Of a stretch of 64,000 nucleotides of DNA, positions 1 to 8,533 are shown one piece after another. The stretch lies in assembly GCF_001870735.1 (NCBI RefSeq), contig NZ_MORL01000008.1, forward strand, positions 108,901 to 172,900, in the 5' to 3' direction. This DNA comes from Arsenicibacter rosenii (lineage in GTDB: Bacteria > Bacteroidota > Bacteroidia > Cytophagales > Spirosomataceae). Made by a program: the position numbers and the translations under genes. Under the pieces are notes generated by a model. That model saw only the letters and a list, made by a program, of their open reading frames with translations. It had not been told where the DNA came from and made no database searches. Each line of letters opens with the position of its first letter. The first letter of the stretch is position 1.

Positions 1-198
1 AATCCAGAGTCCGCCCCAGTTGCCGGCGTATCCTGCCACCACATAGGCCGTGAGCCCGATGGCTCCCATAATAGCCAGTTGTAAATGGGGAAAGTCCCAG
101 ATGCGTATCCACCAGTAATCGAGCCGGATCAGGTGAGCAAAGGACCCAAAGATGACAAAACCGGCATAGATAGCCAGTATTACGTCCATGTAAGGCAT
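1..198 (-). CDS. N-terminal part of a membrane protein, possibly endonuclease/exonuclease/phosphatase family
   Basis: Only the first 66 codons are inside the window; the gene runs off the left edge. The translation starts MPYMDVILAIYAGF and shows a hydrophobic segment, then the polar stretch RLDYWWIRIWDFPHLQ, then a second hydrophobic segment. A WWIR-x-WDFPxLQ stretch between two N-terminal membrane helices is what I remember from Bacteroidota endonuclease/exonuclease/phosphatase family proteins, whose catalytic domain follows the helices. That domain is outside the window, so the family is inferred from the linker only. An alternative ATG three codons in (position 189) is equally possible. 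Confidence 0.5.
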   Translation of the reverse strand, partial: MPYMDVILAIYAGFVIFGSFAHLIRLDYWWIRIWDFPHLQLAIMGAIGLTAYVVAGYAGNWGGLWI

Positions 199-296
199 AC
201 TAGTTTTGTTCAGGAATGATGGTACACTTCATTGACCGTAACTTAAAAACAGGCTTTTCGGCTTAAAAAGTTAGTGTTTTCCTGCAAAATACAAAA

Positions 297-319
297 GCCG
301 TACCCTGGTCAGGTACGGC
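297..319 (-). terminator. Rho-independent terminator of the GIN-domain gene
   Basis: An 8-bp perfect stem (GCCGTACC / GGTACGGC) with a 7-nt loop. Read on the minus strand it is followed by TTTTGTATTTTG, so it fits a terminator about 50 bases after the stop of the minus-strand GIN-domain gene. Confidence 0.6.
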
Positions 320-368
320 ATGGCAACGCATTTATCGGGCAGCGGTCATCCGGATTCACGCAACAGCA

Positions 369-1064
369 TCAGTCCCGCCGCGTAATGTCTCCTCCGCCCG
401 ACTTATTTTTCGAGATCACCCTGGGCGATCCATAGTAATAAATATCACTGCCACCGGAAGCCCGCATTTTTATCTCCCGGGTTGCATGGACGTAAGCGTC
501 GGAGCCACCGCTGGCACTTACCATACAGATTTCGGAGGCCAGCTGCCGCGCATCCAGGTCAGCACCGCCGGAGCTTTCGGCAGTAAGCAGCCGGGCAGAG
601 CCACGCAGCCGGGCATCGGCCCCTCCGGAAATATCAACCTCAAGCCGGTTGGCTTTCAGGTCAAGCTTCACGTCAGAACCACCGGACGCATCTATCACCA
701 GATTGTCAAACGACAGAGTACCTTCTGAAAACAGATCGGCCCCGCCCGACGTCCGGATGTTGTTCAGTTCTTTAAAGGTCAGGTATACTTTTACGTACCG
801 GTCGCGACCCCAGTTAAAGCCCCATGAGCGGTCGGTCGACAGGCGTAGTACACCGTTTCGGGTATCCACCTTCACCTCATCCTTATCAAATCCTTTGGCT
901 TCGATGGTCAGACTCTCGCGGTTTCCCTGCGTTAAGTAAACATCGATCCCGTGGCTTACCTGCAAACTGTTGATACCGGAAATATGCTGGCTTGACTTCC
1001 AGCTCTGGGCCATTACTGACATGCCTGCCAGTAATAAAAGTACGGATAAACCTGCCTTTTTCAT
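369..1064 (-). CDS. Secreted head GIN domain protein (DUF2807), putative auto-transporter adhesin-like
   Basis: A 231-residue exported protein. MKKAGLSVLLLLAGMSVMAQ is a clear signal peptide, so I start at this ATG and not 20 codons upstream. The mature part contains the GIN / DUF2807 pattern: seven SGG(A/S/G)D motifs spaced about 20 residues apart (TSGGADL, ASGGSDV, ISGGADA, SSGGADL, ASGGSDA, ASGGSDI, KSGGGDI). They fit successive turns of a beta-helix in which the SGG-D turns line up. The family is widespread in Bacteroidota envelopes; its substrate or partner is unknown. It stands alone on the minus strand with its own terminator downstream. Confidence 0.85.
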   Translation of the reverse strand: MKKAGLSVLLLLAGMSVMAQSWKSSQHISGINSLQVSHGIDVYLTQGNRESLTIEAKGFDKDEVKVDTRNGVLRLSTDRSWGFNWGRDRYVKVYLTFKELNNIRTSGGADLFSEGTLSFDNLVIDASGGSDVKLDLKANRLEVDISGGADARLRGSARLLTAESSGGADLDARQLASEICMVSASGGSDAYVHATREIKMRASGGSDIYYYGSPRVISKNKSGGGDITRRD

Positions 1065-1343
1065 GTTCGTTTCTGGTTTAGTATCTGTGTTTGAGCAATT
1101 TATATAAATCAATTCATCTACCAACTATCGGTTGCCGGAAAATGCAGCGGGTAGTATGTTGTTTCTGGTATGTGGCTACAAAGAAAGTCGTTTCCGGGTA
1201 TGATCCTTCCCGATTTCCACAAACGGTTACCGGGCCTTAACAGGTGGCTATATTGGCCGATAAACCACATATTTCGGGCCGGAAGGCACACAGAAAACCA
1301 TTTCCGGCAAATCGCTGTTAGGTAATTGACTATCTTTAAACGC

Positions 1344-2876
1344 ATGAGCTACCGAAGCCTGAAAGCAAAAGAACTTCTCAAAATCAACACCCTCGGTGAA
1401 TTGAAAGCAGCAGGCTATCAGCCTCGCTCCATTAAACAGGAACTCAGAGACAACCTGATTGACAAAATCAAACGCAAGGAAGCCGTTTTTCCGGGTATCT
1501 GGGGATACGAAGACACCGTTATCCCGGATGTCGAACGCGCCATCCTGTCGATGCACCACATCAATCTGCTGGGTCTGCGCGGACAAGCCAAAACACGGAT
1601 TGCCCGGCTGATGATAAACCTGCTTGATGAGTACATTCCTGTGGTCGACGGTTCTGAGTTAAACGATGATCCGCTGGAACCGCTCTCGCGTTATGCACAC
1701 GATCTGATCGCTGAAAAGGGGGATGCAACCCCTGTTACCTGGCTGCACCGCAACGACCGGTATACCGAAAAATTAGCGACACCCGATGTATCGGTGGCTG
1801 ACCTTATCGGCGACGTTGACCCGATCAAAGCCGCGACCCTGAAACTGCCTTATTCCGACGAACGGACAATCCATTTCGGCTTAATACCGCGCTCGCACCG
1901 TTGCTTATTCGTTATCAACGAATTACCTGATTTGCAGGCGCGTATTCAGGTATCGCTGTTCAACATTCTACAGGAAGGGGATATTCAGATCCGTGGTTTT
2001 AAACTCCGGCTCCCGCTCGATATTCAGTTTGTCTTCACGGCTAACCCGGAAGATTATACCAACCGTGGCAGTATCGTTACGCCGTTGAAAGACCGGATCG
2101 ACAGCCAGATTGTGACGCACTATCCGAAGTCGATTGAGATTGGCCGGAAAATTACGCAACAGGAAGCTATCATCAAGACCGAACAAAAAGGCATGGTGAA
2201 AACCAACGACCTGGTGGCCGACCTCATCGAACAGGTTGCTATTGAAGCCCGCGAAAGTGAGTATGTCGATGCCAAAAGTGGTGTGTCGGCCCGTATGACC
2301 ATTTCAGCCTTTGAAAATCTGGTGTCGGCGGCCGAACGGCGTGCCCTGATTAATGGTGAAAAAGAAACCTACGTCCGTGTGTCGGATCTGTATGGTGTGG
2401 TGCCGGCAATCTGCGGTAAAGTCGAGCTGGTCTATGAAGGAGAGGTCGAAGGACCGGTAATTGTGGCCCAGAGTCTGATCGGGAAAGCCATCCGGAATCA
2501 GTTTCTGCAATACTTCCCGAATCCGGAGAAAGCCAAGAAAGACAAACGCGGTAACCCGTACAAAAAAATCACCGACTGGTTCAGCGATGGTAATACGATG
2601 GATATCCTGAGCGATCTGCCGAACCGCGATTACGAAGCCCGTCTGCGTACCATCGACGGCCTAGATGATCTGGTTGATGACCTGATGCCGCGCCTGACTA
2701 AATCCGAAAAGCTGTTTATGATGGAGTTTGCGCTGCATGGTGTTGCCGAGCATTCGCTCATCGGTAAAAAAGCGCTCGATACCGGGCTACAGTTCAAGGA
2801 TTTGCTGGGGTCAATGTTTAATCCCGACAGCGCCTTCGGCCAGGATGACGACGAAGACGACGATGATCAGTACTGA
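1344..2876 (+). CDS. MoxR/magnesium-chelatase-like AAA+ ATPase
   Basis: A 510-residue AAA+ ATPase. The Walker A-like loop GLRGQAKTR lies near residues 77-85, and the Walker B-like stretch is RCLFVINELPDL near residue 195. It is followed by a sensor-1 type segment (QFVFTANPEDYTNRG) and an arginine-finger-like PLKDRIDSQI. The C-terminal half is helical and ends in a very acidic tail (DDDEDDDD). This matches the magnesium-chelatase/MoxR-like proteins of Bacteroidota, usually remodelling factors paired with a VWA-domain protein; no such partner is next door. I choose the ATG at 1344 over an upstream TTG. TATCTTTA, close to the TAnnTTTG -7 box, sits 5 bases upstream, so the transcript may have almost no leader. 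ribD follows after 24 bases, probably co-transcribed. Confidence 0.8.
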   Translation: MSYRSLKAKELLKINTLGELKAAGYQPRSIKQELRDNLIDKIKRKEAVFPGIWGYEDTVIPDVERAILSMHHINLLGLRGQAKTRIARLMINLLDEYIPVVDGSELNDDPLEPLSRYAHDLIAEKGDATPVTWLHRNDRYTEKLATPDVSVADLIGDVDPIKAATLKLPYSDERTIHFGLIPRSHRCLFVINELPDLQARIQVSLFNILQEGDIQIRGFKLRLPLDIQFVFTANPEDYTNRGSIVTPLKDRIDSQIVTHYPKSIEIGRKITQQEAIIKTEQKGMVKTNDLVADLIEQVAIEARESEYVDAKSGVSARMTISAFENLVSAAERRALINGEKETYVRVSDLYGVVPAICGKVELVYEGEVEGPVIVAQSLIGKAIRNQFLQYFPNPEKAKKDKRGNPYKKITDWFSDGNTMDILSDLPNRDYEARLRTIDGLDDLVDDLMPRLTKSEKLFMMEFALHGVAEHSLIGKKALDTGLQFKDLLGSMFNPDSAFGQDDDEDDDDQY

Positions 2877-2900
2877 TAACCTGCTATTGGCGATTGCCGG

Positions 2901-3968
2901 ATGACAACACACGAACAATTTATGCTCCGCGCCCTTGAGTTAGCTGCTCTCGGGCGCGGTTTTGTTAGCCCCAATCCGATGGTGGGCTGCGTTATCGTTT
3001 ACGAAGCTTCAGACAGAGAGCCACGGATTATTGGCGAAGGCTGGCACCGGCAGTATGGCAGCTGGCATGCTGAGGTAAACGCGGTGCAATCCGTTGCTGC
3101 TGCCGACGACGCGCTGCTGCCCGAATCGACGGTGTACGTAACCCTCGAACCCTGCTCCCATTTCGGCAAAACGCCCCCCTGCGCCGACCTGCTCATCAGC
3201 AAACGGGTCAAGCGCGTTATCTGCTGCAACGACGACCCGAATCCGCTGGTGGCGGGCAAAGGCTTTCAGAAACTCCGCGAGGCCGGGATTGAGGTCATTA
3301 CCGGCGTGCTGGCCGAGCAGGGACGCCGCTTAAATGCCCGTTTTTTTACCATGATGGAGCAGCAACGGCCATATATCCTGCTCAAATGGGCCGAAACGGC
3401 CGATGGATACCTGGCTGGCCCTGACTTCCGGCAAGTACAGATTTCGGGGCCTATGGCGCAGCGGTTTGTGCATCGCTGGCGTACGGAAGAAGATGCGATT
3501 ATGGTTGGCACAAATACCGCCCGGCACGATAACCCGAAGCTCAACGTGCGCCTATGGCCTGCGCAACCCGGGCAGCAACCCATACGGATTGTGATTGATA
3601 AAAACGGCACGTTGCCGGAAACGCTGCACCTGTTTGACGGGTCACAGCCGACACTTATCTATACCCTGAAACAACCACAGGATGCCCGGCGGGGCGAGGT
3701 TATTGTACTCCATCCGGAGCAGGATTTTCTGCCGCAACTGCTGGCTGACCTGCACAAGCGGAAGGTTCAATCGGTGTTGGCAGAAGGCGGCACCACGCTG
3801 CTGAATTCGTTGCTCGATGCCGGGCTGTGGGATGAGATGCGGGTTTTCCGGTCGCCAAACCTGCTGGGTGGCGGCATCAAGGCACCGACTATACAAGGTA
3901 CACTGCTCAGCCGTGAACCGGTCGGCGATGATGAGTTGTGGACGCTGGTTAACCCCTCGCCATTGTAG
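2901..3968 (+). CDS. ribD: Bifunctional riboflavin deaminase/reductase RibD
   Basis: A 355-residue enzyme for the second and third steps of riboflavin synthesis: deamination of the GTP-derived pyrimidine, then NADPH reduction of its ribosyl side chain. The N-terminal deaminase has the zinc site HAEVNAV (near residue 58) and PCSHFGKTPPC (near 84-94). The C-terminal reductase domain begins at about residue 150 (YILLKWAETADGYLAG) and includes VGTNTARHDNPKLNVR. Length is normal for RibD. It follows the AAA+ ATPase gene by 24 bases. Its last 20 bases overlap the end of the convergent Uma2 gene. Confidence 0.95.
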   Translation: MTTHEQFMLRALELAALGRGFVSPNPMVGCVIVYEASDREPRIIGEGWHRQYGSWHAEVNAVQSVAAADDALLPESTVYVTLEPCSHFGKTPPCADLLISKRVKRVICCNDDPNPLVAGKGFQKLREAGIEVITGVLAEQGRRLNARFFTMMEQQRPYILLKWAETADGYLAGPDFRQVQISGPMAQRFVHRWRTEEDAIMVGTNTARHDNPKLNVRLWPAQPGQQPIRIVIDKNGTLPETLHLFDGSQPTLIYTLKQPQDARRGEVIVLHPEQDFLPQLLADLHKRKVQSVLAEGGTTLLNSLLDAGLWDEMRVFRSPNLLGGGIKAPTIQGTLLSREPVGDDELWTLVNPSPL

Positions 3969-4605
3969 CGATCATGTCCATATTCGCCCCATCATCGAAG
4001 ACTGCACGGATTGGTATCTGAAAGCCGGTCAGGGCAAAACTTTTAATTGTTCCTTCGCTGGCTTTCAGAATGAGTTCGTACGCATTGTTTACCAAATGAT
4101 ATTGCTCAATCGTCTGTGCATCAGGATCAATAATCCAGTATTCTTCAATCCCATGCGCTTCATAATCGTAAAACTTGATACCGCGGTCCCGTTTTGCAGT
4201 GCCTTCCGACAAAACCTCTACAACCAGGTCAGGAGCCGGAAATAAGGTCTGGGCAGGCACAAAGCTGTCTGCCTTTTCTTTTTTGAAAAAGCAGATGTCC
4301 GGTTCATAATCGTTACGGGTCAGCGCCGTCATGATTTTTTCGATACCGACGAAACCAAGCTTGTGTTTACGGGCGTAAAGATCAAGGAGTTCACTCAGGA
4401 ATTTTGTCGCCTCATTATGCGCTTTTTTTACCGGTGAATGCATAATGATCTCGCCATTAATGAACTCAACTTTCATGCTTTCATCAATAGCATTATAGAA
4501 TGCAACCCGCTTTGCTCGTTCTTCATTCAATAGTACCTGCACTTCCTGCATAATCAGGTACGCTTCCGGACTATCTAAAATCTGTTCTATTAACTGAGTA
4601 CGCAT
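3949..4605 (-). CDS. Uma2 family (DUF820) endonuclease-like protein
   Basis: A 218-residue protein of the Uma2 family, which has a PD-(D/E)XK restriction-endonuclease fold. The pattern is present: KVEFINGEIIMHSPV, NDYEPDICFF (the D in EPD), and APDLVVEVLSEGT...DYEAHGIEEYWIIDPD (the ExE and D ligands). I start at MRTQLIEQIL, because the upstream extension is rich in low-quality residues and runs through the hairpin before nagA. Family members are abundant in cyanobacteria and some Bacteroidota; their biological role is not established. Its 3' end overlaps ribD tail to tail by 20 bases. A paralogue lies at 10507-11172. Confidence 0.85.
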   Translation of the reverse strand: MRTQLIEQILDSPEAYLIMQEVQVLLNEERAKRVAFYNAIDESMKVEFINGEIIMHSPVKKAHNEATKFLSELLDLYARKHKLGFVGIEKIMTALTRNDYEPDICFFKKEKADSFVPAQTLFPAPDLVVEVLSEGTAKRDRGIKFYDYEAHGIEEYWIIDPDAQTIEQYHLVNNAYELILKASEGTIKSFALTGFQIPIRAVFDDGANMDMIATMARG

Positions 4606-4674
4606 CTCCCGTTTTTTTCTGCTTACTAAATTACGAATAATCCTGAAAAGAATACAGAGGACTATCGTCTGGTA

Positions 4675-4718
4675 GTGGCACGACCAGGCCCCCCGAGGGT
4701 ATCCTCCGGTCGTGCCAC
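4675..4718. repeat. Inverted repeat (REP-like hairpin) between nagA and the Uma2 gene
   Basis: An 11-bp perfect inverted repeat (GTGGCACGACC / GGTCGTGCCAC) encloses a 22-nt loop that itself has GGCCCCCC/GAGG pairing potential. It has a GTAG foot on its left side, as REP-type elements often do. It lies between the end of nagA and the start of the Uma2 gene, both read leftwards. It has no T-run, so a simple terminator role is doubtful. Confidence 0.6.
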
Positions 4719-4734
4719 CAATAACCGGCAATCG

Positions 4735-5901
4735 TTACACGGCCCAGACCCCTTTAATACCCAGATTCGCGTCGATCCGGACGAGGTTGGCCATGTAGCC
4801 CGGCGCAATTTTGCCCAGCTGATGCCCCATCCCGATGATTTCGGCCGGGGTGGTCGACGCCATGCGCAACACATCCATTAACGGCAGCCTCGCCTTTTCG
4901 ACACAGACCTTTACCGCATCCAGCAACGTAATCGACGAACCGGCCAGTTTTCCTTCCTGATTGGTATAGCGCCCGAGGCCGGGCTCTACCTGTTCGTACC
5001 GGATGATAAAATCCTCAAAATCCAGACTGGCGCGGGGGCCTGCCGGATTGCCCGGACTGGCAAACGTAGCGTCGGAAATCAGGAACAGGCGGTCGCCCAT
5101 CTGCTTGTGCGCCATCCGGATCGCTACCGGATCACAGTGAAAGCTATCGGCAATGAGGCTCGCCCGCACCGTCGGGTGGTCGAAAATGGCCCCGACAACA
5201 CCTGGCTCGCGGCTCTCAAAACCACGCATGGCGTTGAAGAGATGCGTGGCCAGCGGAATACCGGCTGTAAAAGCACTCGTTGCTTCTTCGTAAGTCGCAT
5301 TGCTATGGCCCAGTGACAGCAGACAACCTTCGGGCTTGTACGTCTGAATGTGCAGCAACTGCATTTCGTCAAATACCTCCGTCGCGATGGTTATAATTTT
5401 AATAACCCCTTCGCCCTTGTCAAACAGCTCGTCCAGCTCATCCTCGTTGGGTTGCCGCACGTAGTTTATGCTGTGTGCGCCCCGTTTAACGGGGTTGATA
5501 TAGGGGCCTTCGACATGTAGCCCCAACACACCGAATGGCTCTTCGGCCTGCACCTCCCGCACTGCCTCAATGGCCTGCAAAATGACATCGTGCGATGTTG
5601 AATAGAGCGTCGGCACCACCGAGGTTGTCCCCGCCGACCGATGCGTATCGAGGATGTGCCGTACGGTTTCAGCCGTCGGCGATTCGTTCAGGAAAGTCTC
5701 CGCACCACCATACAGTTGCAGGTCAACGAAGCCAGGCACGAGGTAATCGCCCTGCAAGTCAACTACGTCCTCCCCTTCCCCGACAACCAGTCCGTCTGCC
5801 GGTATTGGGGCCACCTCAACAATCTGCCCGTCGTCTACGCGGACAAAGACATTGGACAATAAATCATTTCCGGTAAAAACCGTGGTATTCGTAAAAATCA
5901 T
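4735..5901 (-). CDS. nagA: N-acetylglucosamine-6-phosphate deacetylase
   Basis: A 388-residue amidohydrolase that removes acetate from GlcNAc-6-phosphate in amino-sugar recycling and catabolism. Visible landmarks: PGFVDLQLYGG, where the first HxH is replaced as usual in NagA; the metal ligand Glu in HVEGPY at 131; LGHSNATY; THLFNAMRGF; the catalytic Asp in ISDATFASP; and LAGSS near the C-terminus. Length is standard. The ATG is 4 bases after the aroE stop, so the two genes are very likely one transcript, although their pathways are unrelated. Confidence 0.93.
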   Translation of the reverse strand: MIFTNTTVFTGNDLLSNVFVRVDDGQIVEVAPIPADGLVVGEGEDVVDLQGDYLVPGFVDLQLYGGAETFLNESPTAETVRHILDTHRSAGTTSVVPTLYSTSHDVILQAIEAVREVQAEEPFGVLGLHVEGPYINPVKRGAHSINYVRQPNEDELDELFDKGEGVIKIITIATEVFDEMQLLHIQTYKPEGCLLSLGHSNATYEEATSAFTAGIPLATHLFNAMRGFESREPGVVGAIFDHPTVRASLIADSFHCDPVAIRMAHKQMGDRLFLISDATFASPGNPAGPRASLDFEDFIIRYEQVEPGLGRYTNQEGKLAGSSITLLDAVKVCVEKARLPLMDVLRMASTTPAEIIGMGHQLGKIAPGYMANLVRIDANLGIKGVWAV

Positions 5902-5905
5902 CGTA

Positions 5906-6688
5906 TTACTTGGTTTGCCAGATTTCCCAGGCTTTCTCGGCTTGCAGAATCAGCATTTCCAGCCCGTTCATGACATGTGCTCCCTGCGCAAGGCCCTTTT
6001 TCATGAAAAGCGTTTCCGCCGGATTATATACCAGATCATACAGCCAATGCCGGTCCGTCAGTTGCTCATACGGCAATTCAGGAGCGGTATCGATGTTCGG
6101 ATAGGTCCCCACTGGTGAGCAGTTGACAATCAGCCGGTACTGCTCAATAACCGCCGGTAATTCAGCATACGTCAGGTTCTCATCCGTTTTTGTACGCGAT
6201 ACCATTTTATGGCGGATGCCCAGATCGGTCAATGCCGCCACGACCGCCTTCGACGCACCACCCGTGCCGAGGACAAGAGCGCGGAGCGGAGAGCTTAGAG
6301 CGGAGGGTTCCCCTTGCTCTAAGCTCTCCGCTCTCCGCTCTTCGCCCATCCACGCTTCCAGCGACTGACGGAAGCCGTAATAATCTGAGTTAAAACCGGT
6401 ACGGGAGCCATCGTCCTCAATCCGGATGACGTTTACCGCACCAACCTTTTCGGCCGAGGCGTCGAGGCGGTTCAGGAAAGGCAACACGGCTTGTTTGTGC
6501 GGAATGGTTACGTTCAGACCACGCAGGTTGGGTAAGTCCAGCAGTTCGGGCAGTGCCGTGGCCACGTCGGGCATTTCGAACAGATCGTAACGGCAGTCGG
6601 TAATGCCTTCGCGGGCGAATTTTTCGGTAAAATATTTTTGGGAAAACGAATGGGTCAGCGGAAAACCAATCAGGCCAAAACGTGTCAT
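5906..6688 (-). CDS. aroE: Shikimate dehydrogenase with an in-frame palindrome-encoded insertion
   Basis: A 260-residue NADPH-dependent shikimate dehydrogenase of the aromatic amino-acid pathway. Motifs in order: GFPLTHSFSQ (shikimate binding), LNVTIPHKQ (catalytic Lys in the NVTIPHK loop), GAVNVI, GFNSDYYGF, the nucleotide loop LVLGTGGASKAV, and SCSPVGTYPN-like NCSPVGTYP. I start at MTRFGLIGFPLTH; the extra 19 upstream residues are not family-like. Residues about 116-137 (GEERRAESLEQGEPSALSSP...) lie exactly between the two domains. They are encoded by a near-perfect inverted repeat that interrupts the usual short linker without breaking the frame. nagA follows after 4 bases. Confidence 0.93.
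   Translation of the reverse strand: MTRFGLIGFPLTHSFSQKYFTEKFAREGITDCRYDLFEMPDVATALPELLDLPNLRGLNVTIPHKQAVLPFLNRLDASAEKVGAVNVIRIEDDGSRTGFNSDYYGFRQSLEAWMGEERRAESLEQGEPSALSSPLRALVLGTGGASKAVVAALTDLGIRHKMVSRTKTDENLTYAELPAVIEQYRLIVNCSPVGTYPNIDTAPELPYEQLTDRHWLYDLVYNPAETLFMKKGLAQGAHVMNGLEMLILQAEKAWEIWQTK
6275..6342. repeat. Palindromic element inserted inside aroE
   Basis: Two 27-nt arms (6275-6301 and 6316-6342) are inverted complements with 25 of 27 matches around a 14-nt loop. They are built of GAGCGGAGAGC-type words. The element codes for an extra segment of the enzyme between its catalytic and nucleotide-binding domains. Similar GAG-rich words occur in intergenic sequence at 20491-20531 and 44113-44142. 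Confidence 0.85.
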
Positions 6689-6854
6689 ACGCGTGTGTCC
6701 GGTTAAATTTCCGGCAAGATTATCTGCTTTTGCCAGGATTAACAAGGGGAATAGTGAATCTTTTACGACTGCGCAAAAGGTAAACCGGAATGATATTCCG
6801 GTTACAGGAAGATGTGGATATCAATGCAATAACCGGCATAGCCTGCTCAACAAA

Positions 6855-6893
6855 ACGGCCTGTCCGTCGTGCATAAGCAGACAAACAGGCCGT
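6855..6893 (-). terminator. Terminator of the aldo/keto reductase gene
   Basis: A 9-bp perfect stem (ACGGCCTGT / ACAGGCCGT) with a 21-nt loop, followed on the minus strand by TTTTG. It lies 28 bases after the stop of the minus-strand reductase gene. Confidence 0.6.
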
Positions 6894-6920
6894 AAATAGT
6901 ATTTTAATGTATAAACGCTG

Positions 6921-7796
6921 TTATTTCAGCATGGCCAGATCATACAGCATGTACCAGTCTTCGTGTGAGAGTTTAATATCCGCTGCATTTACTGCATTCC
7001 GGATACGCTGCTCAGATAACGAGCCGATAATAGGCAGGGTACCAAGCTGATAGAGCCAGGCCACCGCAATCTGCTCAACGTTGGCATTGTGTTTCTGTCC
7101 GATTTCTTCCAGCTTTGTCCGCAGCAACACCGCTTTATGGTCATTACCGCTCAGGATACGGCCACCGGCCAGCGGGGCCCACGCCAGCGGCTTGCTGAAA
7201 CGCTGCTTGATAAAGTCGATCCGGCCATCTTCGAGCGCCGACGTATTGACCAGGTTCAATTCAATATGGTTCGTAACGATCGGCTGCAGCAGGCTCGATT
7301 CCAGCAGCTGATGCTGAAAGACCGAGAAGTTGCTTACGCCCAGATGACGGATTTTTCCGGCATTGACCATCTCGGTCAGCACATGCGCCGTTTCTTCCGG
7401 ATTGCTGAGCATATCCAGATGATTCAGCAGGAAAATGTCGAGATAATCCGTTTGCAGGTTCCGCAGCGAGTTTTCGACACTTTTGGTGATGTATTCGCGG
7501 GTGTTGTCGTAATAGGTAAAACCCGCCGCCGACGTCCGGACCCCGCACTTGCTGAACAGCACAAGGTCTTCGCGCCGGATTGATTTCTGCTTGATTACCT
7601 GGCCGAAGTACCCTTCGATTGCCCCGTTTCCGTAGTTATCGGCATGGTCGAAGGTGTTAATACCCAGCTCAAGGCAGAGGTTAACGACTTTTTCCATGGT
7701 GCCGATTGTCTCAGCACCTTTATCTTCCCAGCGCCAGAAGCCATAGATCGCTTCGGTGACTTTAGGACCGGAATCGCTTAAATATACTTTTTTCAT
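6921..7796 (-). CDS. Aldo/keto reductase (YdhF-like)
   Basis: A 291-residue NAD(P)H-dependent oxidoreductase of the aldo/keto reductase superfamily with a TIM-barrel fold. The catalytic tetrad is visible: Asp and Tyr in NTFDHADNYGNG, Lys in LVLFSKCG, and His in LLNHLD. The NADPH-binding C-terminal part has LGTLPIIGSLSEQRIRNAV. Overall it resembles the YdhF-type oxidoreductases. The substrate cannot be told. It is followed by its own terminator, and the DedA gene lies 29 bases upstream, so they may be co-transcribed. Confidence 0.88.
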   Translation of the reverse strand: MKKVYLSDSGPKVTEAIYGFWRWEDKGAETIGTMEKVVNLCLELGINTFDHADNYGNGAIEGYFGQVIKQKSIRREDLVLFSKCGVRTSAAGFTYYDNTREYITKSVENSLRNLQTDYLDIFLLNHLDMLSNPEETAHVLTEMVNAGKIRHLGVSNFSVFQHQLLESSLLQPIVTNHIELNLVNTSALEDGRIDFIKQRFSKPLAWAPLAGGRILSGNDHKAVLLRTKLEEIGQKHNANVEQIAVAWLYQLGTLPIIGSLSEQRIRNAVNAADIKLSHEDWYMLYDLAMLK

Positions 7797-7825
7797 GAGT
7801 CTACGGTTTTTCAGCTATGATCTGA

Positions 7826-8479
7826 CTAGGCTTCAGTACGACGCATCCTGCGCTTAACCACTTCATACACCATGGGCAGGACCGACAAACCAATGATGCC
7901 GAACACGACCAGCTCGAAGTTTTTCTGAACGATTTCAATGTTGCCGAAGAAATAGCCCAGCAACGAAATACTCGTTACCCAAAGCAAGGCACCCGCAATG
8001 CAGAACCGGATATACGTCCCGTAGTTCATGCTGCCGGCACCGGCAACAAAGGGAGCAATCGTACGCACAATCGGGATAAAACGGGCGATAATCACCGTCC
8101 GGCCACCATATTTGGCATAGAACTGCTCGGTTTCCGTAATATATTCCCGTTTAAAGAACAGAATACGGTCCCTCATCTTGATTTGCGCACCCAGCTTTTT
8201 CCCGACAAAGTAATTCACGTTATCGCCCATCAGGGCGGCCACGATCAGGAGCGGAATGATGACACCCACACTCAGGTCGTTGGTATCGCGGGCGGCCAGC
8301 GCACCGGCCGCAAACAACAGCGAGTCGCCCGGCAGCAACGGCATCACAATCAGACCGGTTTCGGTGAAGACGATCAGAAACAGGATGGCGTACAGCAGCA
8401 AGCCGTAGTCATTGGCCCACGCATCGAGGTAGCGGTCGAGGTGTAGTAAAAAATCGATCAGAGATTTAATCAGCTCCAT
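7826..8479 (-). CDS. DedA family (SNARE-associated / VTT domain) membrane protein
   Basis: A 217-residue inner-membrane protein. Family landmarks: FTETGLIVMPLLPGDSLLFAAG near the first membrane helix, GDNVNYFVGKKLG, the re-entrant loop with FxxRFIPIVRTIAPFVAGAG, then GALLWVTSISLLGYFFGN. DedA proteins are linked to membrane-potential homeostasis and lipid-carrier flipping; the two Arg residues of RFIPIVRT are the conserved functional ones. It sits in a minus-strand run with the phosphosulfolactate synthase gene (54 bases upstream) and the aldo/keto reductase gene (29 bases downstream). Confidence 0.9.
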   Translation of the reverse strand: MELIKSLIDFLLHLDRYLDAWANDYGLLLYAILFLIVFTETGLIVMPLLPGDSLLFAAGALAARDTNDLSVGVIIPLLIVAALMGDNVNYFVGKKLGAQIKMRDRILFFKREYITETEQFYAKYGGRTVIIARFIPIVRTIAPFVAGAGSMNYGTYIRFCIAGALLWVTSISLLGYFFGNIEIVQKNFELVVFGIIGLSVLPMVYEVVKRRMRRTEA

Positions 8480-8533
8480 TGGTTTGCTTTTGGTTTACGC
8501 GATGCCGAAGCAATCAGCGGGTTGGTTGATGGA

